A DNA stretch of 64,000 bases from Algoriphagus pacificus (lineage in GTDB: Bacteria > Bacteroidota > Bacteroidia > Cytophagales > Cyclobacteriaceae), in NCBI RefSeq assembly GCF_017254845.1, contig NZ_JAFKCU010000005.1, positions 1-64,000 on the forward strand. Direction: 5' to 3'. The notes beneath the pieces are model-generated. The model did not search any database. It saw only the letters and a program-made list of their open reading frames with translations, and had not been told where the DNA came from. Positions 8,933-18,155 of this stretch are shown piece by piece. Both the position numbers and the translations under genes were made by a program. How positions within the stretch are numbered: position 1 is the first letter of the stretch; every line of letters begins with the position of its first letter.

Positions 8933-9955
8933 TTAATCGTCAGGCTCTAGTTGCTTCAACCATTTTCTGACTGCACCCTCAGACACTCCTATCTCCTGGG
9001 CTATTTTAACATTGGAATGCCCCTCTTTTTTAAGTTCGAATGCCTTGGCTTTCATCTTAGGTTTATCAGCAGGATTCAGCTGCTTTAAATGATCTGATTC
9101 TTTCCCACATTCCAAAAACTTGAAAGAGCTGAAATTTGATTCCTTCCCAATTTTGCACACCAGCACATTCTCAGATGGAAATTGAAAAGCCCCATACCTT
9201 ACTTTGATTTGCTTCAGGTATTTGATTGAGGGGTCTTTTTGACTTTCTCCAACTGCAAAACAAGAATCAATTAAGTTGATAAAGCTTTTACTGCCCTGAA
9301 TGTCATTTCTGCTAATGGGAGCAAATAGATTTCTTTTAGGAGTATGGGCGATTAATAGGATTGACCAACCATAGATTTTCTTTAGGTTATTGAGTCGTAT
9401 CAGAAATGGAGTGGTATTCCTGGCCTTTTCATTATCTGAAATCACGCAGGATAAATTGTCGATCACCAAAATTTTAGCTCTAGACTTAGACGCTTGATTT
9501 TCTATCTCTTTGAATAAAAAAGTTTCGTATTCCTCTATGGATTCATCAAAACCATGGGGATTGATTTCTGCTCTCAAAAAGAGCTCACTGAATTCAAAAT
9601 GATCAAACAAAATATCCTTTACGGTATCATATTGAGCATATCTCATTTCAAATTGCTTGGCAGTTAGTTCCAGGTCGAAATAAATTACCTTAGAAGCTTT
9701 TAGATCCATTTCTACTCCAAGTGTTGGAATACCTTTGGTAATACTGTCTATGATTTGAACTGCAAGGAGTGACTTTCCCTGATTGGTATCGGCGAAGAGA
9801 ATGCAAAGCTCCTCCTCATACCAGAAGGGGCCGAATATCTTTTTCGGAATGGATTTACTTTTGGCATCATCTATCCATTGATTAGCTGATTTAATGATTA
9901 AGAAATCCCCTTGATGAGGATCATGGGATTTAAAACTTTGGACGTTTTTTTTCAT
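8933..9955 (-). CDS. RepA-like RecA-fold ATPase with C-terminal HTH
   Basis: A 340-residue protein of the AAA_25/RepA-like hexameric helicase group. A Walker A loop (DTNQGKS) lies at about residues 56-62, a Walker B strand (KILVIDNLS) near residue 160, and a following sensor-like strand (SILLIAHTPKRN) near residue 200. This order fits the RecA-type core of plasmid RepA helicases. The last 45 residues form a separate helix-turn-helix (KMKAKAFELKKEGHSNVKIA then SEGAVRKWL), similar to resolvase or Trp-repressor-like HTHs. That suggests the protein also binds DNA, possibly the iteron-like repeats just after its stop codon. It is followed by the Toprim gene on the same strand, so the two probably act together to copy the excised element. 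Confidence 0.75.
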   Translation of the reverse strand: MKKNVQSFKSHDPHQGDFLIIKSANQWIDDAKSKSIPKKIFGPFWYEEELCILFADTNQGKSLLAVQIIDSITKGIPTLGVEMDLKASKVIYFDLELTAKQFEMRYAQYDTVKDILFDHFEFSELFLRAEINPHGFDESIEEYETFLFKEIENQASKSRAKILVIDNLSCVISDNEKARNTTPFLIRLNNLKKIYGWSILLIAHTPKRNLFAPISRNDIQGSKSFINLIDSCFAVGESQKDPSIKYLKQIKVRYGAFQFPSENVLVCKIGKESNFSSFKFLECGKESDHLKQLNPADKPKMKAKAFELKKEGHSNVKIAQEIGVSEGAVRKWLKQLEPDD

Positions 9956-10062
9956 CGTTCTGCATGTAAGAGTTTGAAAGTGAATGCAGAAACAGTATCT
10001 TTACGTCGTCAAACAGGATACTGAATCCACAAGAAAATTGAGCGAATTCGAAAGGTTTCGCT

Positions 10063-10344
10063 TTATTTTTTTCTAGGATTTCGCTGACGACCAGCATTGA
10101 GAACCTCAGATTTCTTGAAATAGACACTGCTGTTTATCATGTGTTCTTTTAGATAGCCCTCCTTTCTCCAATTATTTATTGTAGTGCGTGATCTGCCTAA
10201 AAGCTTCATCACCTCTGGGATTTTGATGAACTCTTCCTCTGGTTGAGTAGGATTAGAAATATTGGATAGCTTGAAGACAATAGCCTCGGCTATTTCATTG
10301 ATGAGTTGCCCCTTGTCTATAGGGCTTAAGATTACATTATCCAT
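10063..10344 (-). CDS. Small helix-turn-helix protein, excisionase/MerR-like
   Basis: A 93-residue protein with a winged-HTH of the excisionase (HTH_17) type in its second half: IPEVMKLLGRSRTTINNWRK, then a wing (EGYLKEH) and SSVYFKKSEV. The first 40 residues are helical. In Bacteroidota elements such genes sit between the integrase and the replication genes and act as recombination directionality factors or as regulators of the rep genes. The gene lies 108 bp upstream of the helicase gene on the same strand, which fits either role. Confidence 0.7.
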   Translation of the reverse strand: MDNVILSPIDKGQLINEIAEAIVFKLSNISNPTQPEEEFIKIPEVMKLLGRSRTTINNWRKEGYLKEHMINSSVYFKKSEVLNAGRQRNPRKK

Positions 10345-10431
10345 AATCGGCTATAATTTTGTTAATGGCCGAATGTGTTCAAAAAAGGGCTTGGATAGGT
10401 AAAGGGATACTATCCAAAAAGAAATAAAGTC

Positions 10432-11268
10432 TTACAAATCTGTTCTTTCTTGGATAAAATCATCGATATCCACGGCTTTCTCCCTTAATCCAGCATTAAT
10501 GAAAATCTCTTTGACTTTAATCAGTTGTTCCTTCCTCTTGGCACTTAATCTTCTGGAATTGGAAATCTCCGGTGAAATTTTAGAAAAATAATCGCGGATC
10601 CCCCTGTCGGTTCCACCAACCACACTGGATACGACTTTATCAAATGAACCACTTTTGATTTTCTGATCACTTTGAATTAGCTTTTGTTTTAATTCATTAA
10701 GGACACCTAATTCACCAAGCATCATTTCTATCGCAAGTAGAGAAACTGTTTTGTCATACTCTACCAAATTGCTTTGCTCCTCTTGATAATCATTCCCTTT
10801 TCGAAGGTTTGAATAAAAGGTTTCAGCATGCCTAAGGTCATTTGAACTAAGACTTAGAAATTCTTTAAAATTCTCTTTTTTGTCTATTGGATCTATAAAA
10901 TTGAAAAACCGTTTAGTTTCACTTAAGTTTTTTCTGGCTTTTCCGATGACTACAAAAAAAGTCATTATTGACCCTGCCAATACAAATCCGGCCAAAGCAT
11001 ATTTCAAAGAGGAAGGATGAACAAAGAGTATATAGACAACAGAAAGAAAAAGACACAAAGCAAGGAAGTATCCTAATACTTGAAGGAGGGCTCCTTTCCT
11101 TTTGTGAAAAGAATAAAAATCCTCAAAAAACATTTTGTTCTCATCAAATATCTTCCAACCCATTCTGTAGGCCAAAACCCTCTCTTCTTCAGAGAGTTCA
11201 TCAAAATACCAGAATAGCTCTTTTGCCTTATATTGACCAAGTGAAATCTTGGTTTCAAAATTTTTCAT
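10432..11268 (-). CDS. Two-TM protein of unknown function, element cargo
   Basis: A 278-residue protein that I do not recognise. Two hydrophobic helices lie at about residues 60-80 and 90-110 (LGYFLALCLFLSVVYILFV and YALAGFVLAGSIMTFFVVIG). A charged cytoplasmic N-terminal part precedes them (KELFWYFDELSEEERVLAYR), and a long helical, charged C-terminal part follows. It starts 12 bp after the integrase stop codon, so it is probably cotranscribed with the integrase. The topology (soluble-TM-TM-soluble) is seen in some membrane-acting accessory or immunity proteins, but nothing here proves such a role. Confidence 0.6.
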   Translation of the reverse strand: MKNFETKISLGQYKAKELFWYFDELSEEERVLAYRMGWKIFDENKMFFEDFYSFHKRKGALLQVLGYFLALCLFLSVVYILFVHPSSLKYALAGFVLAGSIMTFFVVIGKARKNLSETKRFFNFIDPIDKKENFKEFLSLSSNDLRHAETFYSNLRKGNDYQEEQSNLVEYDKTVSLLAIEMMLGELGVLNELKQKLIQSDQKIKSGSFDKVVSSVVGGTDRGIRDYFSKISPEISNSRRLSAKRKEQLIKVKEIFINAGLREKAVDIDDFIQERTDL

Positions 11269-11280
11269 TCAATAATAAGT

Positions 11281-12594
11281 TTAATCCCAAGCCAAGCTCA
11301 TGGCGTTTCTTTTTCGATCTTCATCTACTTCAACGTAGCGTTTAAAGCTTTTATAATCTGAATGACCGGTAATTTTCATAACGACTTCTGCCGGAATTCC
11401 TTTTGCTAAGGAAAGAGTAACAAATGTTTTTCTACCAGTATGAGCACTAACGAGTTCATGTTTTGGATGTAATGAAGCATACCTTTTTGCTCCTTTGAAA
11501 CGAATAATTTCAACTGGATCGTTTATTTCTGCAAGTTTGCAGACCTCCTTTACGTATTTATTTAACTTCTGATTTGAAATCATTGGAATTGGTGAAATCA
11601 TATCCTCATATTTTTTCAGAATTTCCTTTGAGATTCGGGTTAATGGAACAACGAGAGGCTCCTTTGTCTTAGTAGTCGTAAGCCTAATTTCATCATTTTT
11701 GATATGTTCTCTTTTGAGCTGTCTCAAATCAGAATAGCGGTAACCAGTTACACAACTAAAAAGAAAAATATCTCTTACCTGGTCCAATCTCTTATTGGAT
11801 TTAAGGTCTAGCTCGTAAAGCGAATCGAATTCCTTTTGATTCAAGGCAATTACCTCCAATTTTTCTCTCTTTATTTTGAAGGTTTTATATCCATTATTAA
11901 CATTGATGCCTTTAATTATCGCATAGCCCAAAAAAGTCTTTAAGGTACTCAACTGTTTTGCTATTGAAATATTGTAAAGGGTATGAACATACCCGGTTTC
12001 AGGATTTACTTCTTTCCACTTGATTAAAAAATTCTGAAAACTCTGCATAAATGAATAGTCCATATCCTCAAACCTAATTGGGCTACGTCTTTCATCCTGA
12101 AAGTTTTTGAGATGTTTTTTAAGGGATTTATAAACAACCATACTTCCTTTGACACGCGACAATTCATTTTCCTCAATGTATTTGTCGATGAAATCAAAAA
12201 CCAAATCAGTTCGTTCGGTCTTTTTGATCAAAGGTTTTTTAGACTCCTTTATCTTTTCGACTAGCATCTCGAGATTATAGGGAATCTCATTCAATCTAAA
12301 ATTTTCCTCAATTTGCCTTATCTGATTTCGAAGCCTGAGAAGTTCATCCTGATATTGAATTAAAATGCTTTTTTGAGGAACAGCATCACTAAATTGCTTT
12401 TCTAGCAAAGTTTTTTGTTTTACTGTGATATCTTTAATTTCTTGTTTATCTGCTGACCAGAGATTCGGTATTAACTTGATTCCAGTGGAAATCACTTTTC
12501 TTTGACCTGCCAGGTGAATTACCAGCATTAAAGGCTGCTCTCCCTTTTTATTCTCTAGATCATGTCTCAAAATGAATTTTACAGTAGCTTCCAT
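11281..12594 (-). CDS. Tyrosine-type site-specific integrase (Bacteroidota arm-binding type)
   Basis: A 437-residue integrase, counted from the Met at 12594 (MEATVKFIL), where the conserved Arm-DNA-binding domain begins. A longer in-frame start exists at 12669, but it would place the tandem 12-nt direct repeat inside the coding region (FATEFATE) and adds no conserved sequence. After the arm domain comes a SAM-like core-binding domain (about 140-250) and a catalytic domain. The catalytic domain shows the Arg box (FSCVTGYRYSDLRQL), the HTGRKTF box (SAHTGRKTFVTL) and the final H-x(8)-Y motif (TGHSDYKSFKRYVEVD). All catalytic residues appear intact. The gene faces away from the tRNA remnant, about 170 bp from it, as expected for an element integrated at a tRNA end. 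Confidence 0.9.
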   Translation of the reverse strand: MEATVKFILRHDLENKKGEQPLMLVIHLAGQRKVISTGIKLIPNLWSADKQEIKDITVKQKTLLEKQFSDAVPQKSILIQYQDELLRLRNQIRQIEENFRLNEIPYNLEMLVEKIKESKKPLIKKTERTDLVFDFIDKYIEENELSRVKGSMVVYKSLKKHLKNFQDERRSPIRFEDMDYSFMQSFQNFLIKWKEVNPETGYVHTLYNISIAKQLSTLKTFLGYAIIKGINVNNGYKTFKIKREKLEVIALNQKEFDSLYELDLKSNKRLDQVRDIFLFSCVTGYRYSDLRQLKREHIKNDEIRLTTTKTKEPLVVPLTRISKEILKKYEDMISPIPMISNQKLNKYVKEVCKLAEINDPVEIIRFKGAKRYASLHPKHELVSAHTGRKTFVTLSLAKGIPAEVVMKITGHSDYKSFKRYVEVDEDRKRNAMSLAWD

Positions 12595-12633
12595 ATCCTT
12601 TTTGATTAGGCAGGAAAGATACTGAATGAATTT

Positions 12634-12657
12634 TTCAGTAGCGAATTCAGTAGCGAA
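12634..12657. repeat. Tandem 12-nt direct repeat upstream of the integrase
   Basis: TTCAGTAGCGAA occurs twice without a gap (12634-12645 and 12646-12657), between the integrase start and the tRNA remnant. It could be an arm-type integrase binding site or an operator for integrase expression. Position and exact repetition are seen; function is inferred. Confidence 0.5.
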
Positions 12658-12762
12658 AAAGTCAGGCAAAAGCTGTCAAACACTTTCAAATCTGAATAAA
12701 AACATTGATATAACAGCCCATTAGGACCATTTTCAGCAAGTTTTGGTAAGATATGTTCAAAA

Positions 12763-12785
12763 GGTTCGAATCCCCCACCCTCTGC
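12763..12785 (+). other. 3' tRNA remnant, putative attachment site of the element
   Basis: The sequence reads as a T-arm and acceptor end of a tRNA: GG, the loop TTCGAAT, then CCCCC, ACCCTCT and G. Nothing like a tRNA body lies upstream. On the other side a strong terminator follows at once, as after a real tRNA gene. This fits an attR-type core left by integration into the 3' end of a tRNA, with the intact tRNA on the far side of the element outside this window. The amino acid identity cannot be read from the fragment. Confidence 0.6.
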
Positions 12786-12790
12786 TCTAT

Positions 12791-12829
12791 TAACCCTAAA
12801 TCCTTGAATGGATTTAGGGTTATTTTTTT
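12791..12829. terminator. Strong intrinsic terminator after the tRNA remnant
   Basis: A perfect 13-bp stem, TAACCCTAAATCC against GGATTTAGGGTTA, encloses a 6-nt loop and is followed by seven T. It reads best on the plus strand and was probably the native terminator of the tRNA. It also lies 8 bp past the stop codon of the CHAT gene, so it may serve both strands. Confidence 0.85.
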
Positions 12830-12836
12830 CAGTCTA

Positions 12837-15800
12837 TCAAAGTTTGGATTTCAAGTGCTTTTTCAATGATTCCAAACCTTCAAACAAATCAGCTGCTTTT
12901 TCATTTTTTATCGCTGAAAGCATCGCGGAGAGAATTTCTAGATGCTCTATCTCTGAAACTTTATTGCCTTTATTCCCTGCAATACCCCAAACTTGATCGT
13001 AGGATTTTTGAACATCAGCAAGATCTACCTTTCCAATTCCAATTAGATACATACTCAACTTAAGAGTAGCCTTATTGGCTAAAGTCCAAAAATCAGCACT
13101 GATTCTATTTTCGTTTTCGTAAGATTCTAAAAGATCTTCAAGTGCCTTCCTTCCTTTTAATGAAATCCCTGAAACTCCGGTTTTCCCTTCATATAGCAAT
13201 TTGATTTTCTGAAGAGTCAGCCAATTGGTCAAAGGATAAGGGTTTCTGAATTCATTGATATTATTGGCTGTTTCATAAGCATTCATAGCTTCTTCCAATG
13301 CTGTCATCGCTTTCTTTGTTTCAGAAAAACTCAAGACATACATTTTTCTTTTAAGGGTACTTCCTAGCAGACTGTATCTTTCAGAACTATTACCAATACG
13401 AATCAAAACTTTTAAATCCTCTAAAACTTCGTCTAGCTGCTTAAGTAAGACAGGTTTATTTTCCTGGTTTTCCAAAAACTCTTCTACGGCCAACTTAGCG
13501 CGAACATTGCAATATTTTTCCAGGGACTTGATAGAGTAATTAGACTTACTGGAAGTCATTAACTTTTGATAGCATTGAGTTGCGCGTGAATATTCATTCA
13601 AGCCTGAATAAACAGAAGCTGAGAGTTCAAGGATTTTATCATTAGAAACTCCCATTTTATCAATTGTCTTCTCCAATTGAATCATCGACTTCAGGGTGTA
13701 TTCATGATCATAATCATTGGCTTCCATCTGTTGTACCAAGTTTTTCAACTCAATTTCCACCTCTTCTACCACTAAAAATCCATCTTCTGTTGATTGGCTT
13801 TTCTTACCATCAGATAATTTATAAAACGGATCTCCATAACATTGGAAAGCTCCCCAAGTATTGGTTCTTCTTCCATATTCTTCGTAGATTTTCTTACGGG
13901 CTCTTTTTACTGATTCCCCAAATCCGATACCGTCAAACATGTTCAAATAAAACTCCTTCGCAAATTCCAAAGCTGCAGTATCATCTACAGCCCAACCAGC
14001 CACAATTACTGCCCTAGCGCCATTGTTGATAAGCTGAGTTCCGACATTCGCTGCAAATTTATTTCGCTGTTGGCTATTCATTTCAGCTTCACTATCCATC
14101 TGCCCAAGGTAGCAGCAGTTGACAAAAACCAATTCAGCTGTTTCGCTCATATTGGCGAACTGGGAAGGACTCAAAAAAGCATTATTTCCAATCACCATTC
14201 CTGTAGATTTTGCCGGTCCATAATTGAAAACACCATGACCAGCTAAATGGATGATCTTATGGTTTTTTGAAAATAACTTCAGAAAGATCTCTGCAGCCGT
14301 GCTGTTAATGAGACTCTGCGTTTCATAGCTTTCCTCTTTCAGCATACCAGTCACCATCTCAGCTTCTCTTTTGGCCCCAGGCAATTGGGACATAAATTTA
14401 TCCAAAAGAGGATCCCCGATTATCAGGGCACTTTTCTCTTGGACTCTGGCGGTTTTTTCACGGAAATTATCAGTTGACAACTGTCTTACCATTCCAGAAT
14501 GAATGCAAAGCGGAACCGAGTCAACGTCCTCCTGGATCATTTCCCAAGGGTACTCTGCTGAAGGTGCATCCAAAACCCAAGAGATATTATTTTGCCTTTT
14601 TAATTCCTCTTTGAAACTGAGCGGAATCAGCAATTCATACATGGTTTTGGCAATATCTGGAGAATATTGATTCTTGCGGGTCATATCTTGAAGCAGAATA
14701 TCCAGAGTTTTGTTATTGGAATCTACCTCTTCTACTTTTTCACTAGCCCCACTTGTTGCTACCGACATTTTGAATTTCTCTACTTCCCCATCCTTATCCT
14801 CGCAGACTGTAATTCTTGTCCACCAATCTGATGAGTTGTCATAAGGAATTCTCCATCGCTTACCGATTTTACTTGCCAGACCTTTTCCTTTGAAGACAAT
14901 ATTAAATTCCCTGCTATCATTTGTTTGAAGCCTCTGAACCGATTTCAGGATAGAAAGGGCTTTGTCATTATACAATTCAATGACTTCAACTTCTTCGATG
15001 CATCGGATTTTCCCTTCGTAAAAATTGCGGACATTTCTATTAGCCCTCTGGATACCTAAAATAATGGCACGAATAGAACTATCTGTTGACAAACCGCCAT
15101 ATGTGTTTGCGATGGCGATTACTGAGATTCCTACAGTCTCATAATTCGAACTAATATCAGATTTAAGTTCTGGCTGATTCTTAATCGTCAAGTACCTGGA
15201 AACACCCTTTTCAATAGATACCATTAACTGGTAAGCTGAAAGTTCCCCCGGAACACCCAATCCAACAATGACTCCTCCTTTAAAACTTGAATTAGATCCT
15301 TCTTCAGCTAAAACAATCTGATTTGTGCCAATTGGACCTGGATAAAGCCCCATTCTATGCAGCCTTGTCAACTCTCCCTTGAGTTGAATATCGATAGCCT
15401 TCTCGGTAGTTAATATCGCATCGTATTCAAAATGTCCTGCAAGTACTGGGAATTTGGCATATTTCAAATCACCGTGACTCACGCTTACTCTAATTGGAGT
15501 TTCTACTTTCCATTTTTCTTCATTCTTATCCACTCCAAGGATCGTATTCAAAACATTCTCCTCACTGATATCAAATGATTCGGTTTCAATGGCCTCGAAA
15601 TCCTTCTCCTCTCCTCTTACACTAGGAAGACTGTTTTGAAGTTTATTTGTGCTTCCATAAATCAGTAGATCTTCAATCGCTGCAAAAAGTTTACTTTCCT
15701 TTGAAAGTCCTCCGTGGGTGACATTGGAATAATAAAACTGCCCCAACTTCCTGATTCCTTCAGGAATACCTGATTCCCAAGTCACACTTTCATCTCCTGC

Positions 15801-18155
15801 ATTGGTTACATAAAATACTAGCTCCCCATCCACAATATCCAGATCAGATACTGTAAATGCCTTTTTACTGCTTTGACCAGCTATGTAGGTAATGTTTCTG
15901 TAGTCTATGGTGTCGAGGCATTCCAAGACTTTTTGTTGATGTTTCCCAAATTCTGCCAAGACCTTCTTGGAAGGAATAGGCCAGGAATCATCCCCAAATG
16001 CGGTTCGGAGCTTTTCCCAAAAGGACCGATCAGAAAAGTCATGCCTTCCATCCTTATTGATTGGAAGCAAATTGAGTATTCCGGGGAAATTGGAAAAAAC
16101 GGCCAGCAAATCTTTTGTAGAGTGCTTGATATCAATTTTTCCCAGAAGTCTGATGATACTGTCTTTTCCAAAAAGAACGTAAGGAATTCGATAAGATCCT
16201 CCCAACGGCGACCCTAAAAAGACAGCCCTAAAACCTATAGAAGAATTTAAACTTGCCCAGGTTTCAGGGTAGTAAACAATAAAATCACGAACCAAAACCC
16301 CTCCCATGCTATGGGCTACAATTTTGATTGGTTGATTCAGTTTCAATAATTCCTGAACCTTCTCATTTAATATTGCCGCACTCTGAGTCAATGGCAGTCT
16401 CCAATCAAACTGAAAAGTCAAGACATCGTAGGTCTTCTCTAAGTTCTTTCCGAGATCCTCATATGAGGTAGCAATCAAGGAATCGGCTGCTAATTTTTCT
16501 GGTTTTCCATCTTGATAGGCCAATTTGGAAAGATCGCCCTTCAGGAATCTGAAGTAATTAATCCAAAGCATCTTGTCATCCTTCAAGTTGGAACCCATGA
16601 TACCTGGAAGCATGATGACAATTGGTCTCTCTCCAGATACTTTCTCTCTTCTGTAATCTCCTCCCTCTAATCCCAGAACTCCACGATCAGAACTGCTGGT
16701 TTTCACTTGAACTGTAAACTCGCTAGGAATCTTACCAATTTCAGCCTCTAATGCTTTTATAACTGCCGATAGAGTATTGGTAGTAGAGAAATACTTAAAG
16801 TGGTCGATCAATCCACTTTTTTCAATGAAATAGGAAACATTTCCAGGCTTCCTGATTGCTCCCCATTTCATACTTTCGGTGTCAACCACCAAATCATTTT
16901 TGTCAAGGAAGAAGAACTTCCCAACCAAAACCACCAGACTTTTGAATTTCAAACTCAACTCACTACTTCCTCCCACCACAAAAAGCGGAGCTTGTATCAC
17001 AATCTCAGAACCCTGATAATTAAGAGCCTTGATAAAGGGGGATTGAGGATTCATAGCTTCTAATCCCGGCAAAACATCCACATCATCCTTGCAGGAGACT
17101 GCTTCCATGATCATCTCCTTAAAGGTGACAAAGACAGGGTTTCCTACTTGGCCAGTGGCTAGCCCGATTAAATTAAAAGTAACATTCAGGAAGATATTCA
17201 GGCGCTTCGAGGCTAATGTGGTCCCGTTTGCAGGACTGGCAACCCGAACCATTTTATGGATTGTAATTTTCTTTTTCTCCAGTAATTCTTTGAGCTCTGA
17301 GATAACTTCCAGATCACGATCGCGGTCATTATCTATAAATACTCCTTTTTCTTCCGGACCAAAGCCATTCTTATCCGTGCAGAATCTTGCAAGCACATCG
17401 GCTACCAAACCACCTCTCGATTGGCTCAGCAAATCCAGCTCGATTCCATCTGGGAGTTGACTTACCAACTCCAAAACATTTTCCAGAGGACTCGTTGTCA
17501 AGGACCTGTGCTGAAAAGCCAAAATTTGGTCTTCCCCATAAGACTGGGTCAATTTCCTCCAATCTTCTGAGTCTTTTAAATCTCCAAAAGAACTTTTGGT
17601 GGAAGAACCTGTCCCATGCAGAAAAAGTAAATGCCTCTTTTTTATATTCAGATCTTTGGCTTCTTCCAGTTCAAAATCCGGTTTACATTTACATAAAATC
17701 CCATATTTTACTTTTACAAAATCATTCCCTGTAAATGCCAACTGCTTGTTTTCCAACTTGAATGCCATCTCCCGCATCTTTGGACGGATGACTTTCTTTT
17801 TCACAAAAACCTTAAGCAGCTTTATACCGACTTTTTTGAATATCCCTCTGTCCGACTCGTCCGTACTTAATTCATGCGGCATGAACAGCTCATCCTCATC
17901 TCCCGAGCGCTTAAATTCTTGAGGAAAAATCTCCCTTAAGGAATCTCTATCGCCGATCCAGACAGTATCATCTTCAAATTCAAATTCTATGATTTTGTCA
18001 TCATCTATTTCAATGACATGCTCCGGAATACCCCCTCGAGTAGGATTCATTACTGAAAATGCCTGATCCAGCGCGTAAAATTCAAAACCATTGTCTTCCC
18101 CATTCAAAAACTGGGAATGGTCCTGTCCTTTCAATTTGATTTTTAAAGTAGCCAT
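12837..18155 (-). CDS. Giant CHAT-protease protein with two alpha/beta-hydrolase domains
   Basis: Counted from the Met at 18155 (MATLKIKLK), 1772 residues; an in-frame Met 16 codons earlier adds no conserved sequence. Order: an N-terminal beta-rich part (1-150); hydrolase 1 at about 175-350 (LLFLHGTGSS, then SQSRGG with candidate Ser246); LCAT-like hydrolase 2 at about 510-830 (IVIMLPGIMGSNL, AHSMGG with Ser616, a THGG His at 814); a region like the N domain of M17 aminopeptidases at about 890-1010 (FPVLAGHFEYDAI, LYPGPIGT); a CHAT caspase-like domain at about 1190-1450 with HLAGHG (His1307) and FVNCCYLG (Cys1348); and a helical, TPR-like tail. No signal peptide is seen, so it is probably cytoplasmic. 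The CHAT dyad looks intact; hydrolase 1 has a changed elbow (SQSRGG, not GxSxG). It stands alone. A role as a protease-controlled lipase, perhaps in cell death or defence, is inference. Confidence 0.8.
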   Translation of the reverse strand: MATLKIKLKGQDHSQFLNGEDNGFEFYALDQAFSVMNPTRGGIPEHVIEIDDDKIIEFEFEDDTVWIGDRDSLREIFPQEFKRSGDEDELFMPHELSTDESDRGIFKKVGIKLLKVFVKKKVIRPKMREMAFKLENKQLAFTGNDFVKVKYGILCKCKPDFELEEAKDLNIKKRHLLFLHGTGSSTKSSFGDLKDSEDWRKLTQSYGEDQILAFQHRSLTTSPLENVLELVSQLPDGIELDLLSQSRGGLVADVLARFCTDKNGFGPEEKGVFIDNDRDRDLEVISELKELLEKKKITIHKMVRVASPANGTTLASKRLNIFLNVTFNLIGLATGQVGNPVFVTFKEMIMEAVSCKDDVDVLPGLEAMNPQSPFIKALNYQGSEIVIQAPLFVVGGSSELSLKFKSLVVLVGKFFFLDKNDLVVDTESMKWGAIRKPGNVSYFIEKSGLIDHFKYFSTTNTLSAVIKALEAEIGKIPSEFTVQVKTSSSDRGVLGLEGGDYRREKVSGERPIVIMLPGIMGSNLKDDKMLWINYFRFLKGDLSKLAYQDGKPEKLAADSLIATSYEDLGKNLEKTYDVLTFQFDWRLPLTQSAAILNEKVQELLKLNQPIKIVAHSMGGVLVRDFIVYYPETWASLNSSIGFRAVFLGSPLGGSYRIPYVLFGKDSIIRLLGKIDIKHSTKDLLAVFSNFPGILNLLPINKDGRHDFSDRSFWEKLRTAFGDDSWPIPSKKVLAEFGKHQQKVLECLDTIDYRNITYIAGQSSKKAFTVSDLDIVDGELVFYVTNAGDESVTWESGIPEGIRKLGQFYYSNVTHGGLSKESKLFAAIEDLLIYGSTNKLQNSLPSVRGEEKDFEAIETESFDISEENVLNTILGVDKNEEKWKVETPIRVSVSHGDLKYAKFPVLAGHFEYDAILTTEKAIDIQLKGELTRLHRMGLYPGPIGTNQIVLAEEGSNSSFKGGVIVGLGVPGELSAYQLMVSIEKGVSRYLTIKNQPELKSDISSNYETVGISVIAIANTYGGLSTDSSIRAIILGIQRANRNVRNFYEGKIRCIEEVEVIELYNDKALSILKSVQRLQTNDSREFNIVFKGKGLASKIGKRWRIPYDNSSDWWTRITVCEDKDGEVEKFKMSVATSGASEKVEEVDSNNKTLDILLQDMTRKNQYSPDIAKTMYELLIPLSFKEELKRQNNISWVLDAPSAEYPWEMIQEDVDSVPLCIHSGMVRQLSTDNFREKTARVQEKSALIIGDPLLDKFMSQLPGAKREAEMVTGMLKEESYETQSLINSTAAEIFLKLFSKNHKIIHLAGHGVFNYGPAKSTGMVIGNNAFLSPSQFANMSETAELVFVNCCYLGQMDSEAEMNSQQRNKFAANVGTQLINNGARAVIVAGWAVDDTAALEFAKEFYLNMFDGIGFGESVKRARKKIYEEYGRRTNTWGAFQCYGDPFYKLSDGKKSQSTEDGFLVVEEVEIELKNLVQQMEANDYDHEYTLKSMIQLEKTIDKMGVSNDKILELSASVYSGLNEYSRATQCYQKLMTSSKSNYSIKSLEKYCNVRAKLAVEEFLENQENKPVLLKQLDEVLEDLKVLIRIGNSSERYSLLGSTLKRKMYVLSFSETKKAMTALEEAMNAYETANNINEFRNPYPLTNWLTLQKIKLLYEGKTGVSGISLKGRKALEDLLESYENENRISADFWTLANKATLKLSMYLIGIGKVDLADVQKSYDQVWGIAGNKGNKVSEIEHLEILSAMLSAIKNEKAADLFEGLESLKKHLKSKL

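Larger units (their letters stand above)
7721..12786. mobile_element. Integrated element with integrase and its own replication module
   Basis: Five consecutive minus-strand genes form a typical Bacteroidota integrative-element backbone: integrase, two-TM protein, small HTH protein, RepA-like helicase and Toprim primase-like protein. The right end abuts a fragment that matches the T-arm and acceptor end of a tRNA (12763-12785). The left limit given here is only the last recognised gene; no matching tRNA gene or second copy of the fragment was found to the left within the window. No relaxase, MobC, coupling protein or Tra gene is visible, so transfer would need a helper or has been lost. The true element may extend further left and could include the giant surface protein. 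Confidence 0.6.

Noticed and set aside
9930-10127. 65-codon minus-strand frame between the HTH and helicase genes
   Set aside because: It overlaps the ends of both better genes, shows no family motif and has a low-complexity composition.
12763-12785. A complete tRNA gene
   Set aside because: Only the T-arm and acceptor end can be read; no D-arm, anticodon arm or matching 5' acceptor lies upstream.
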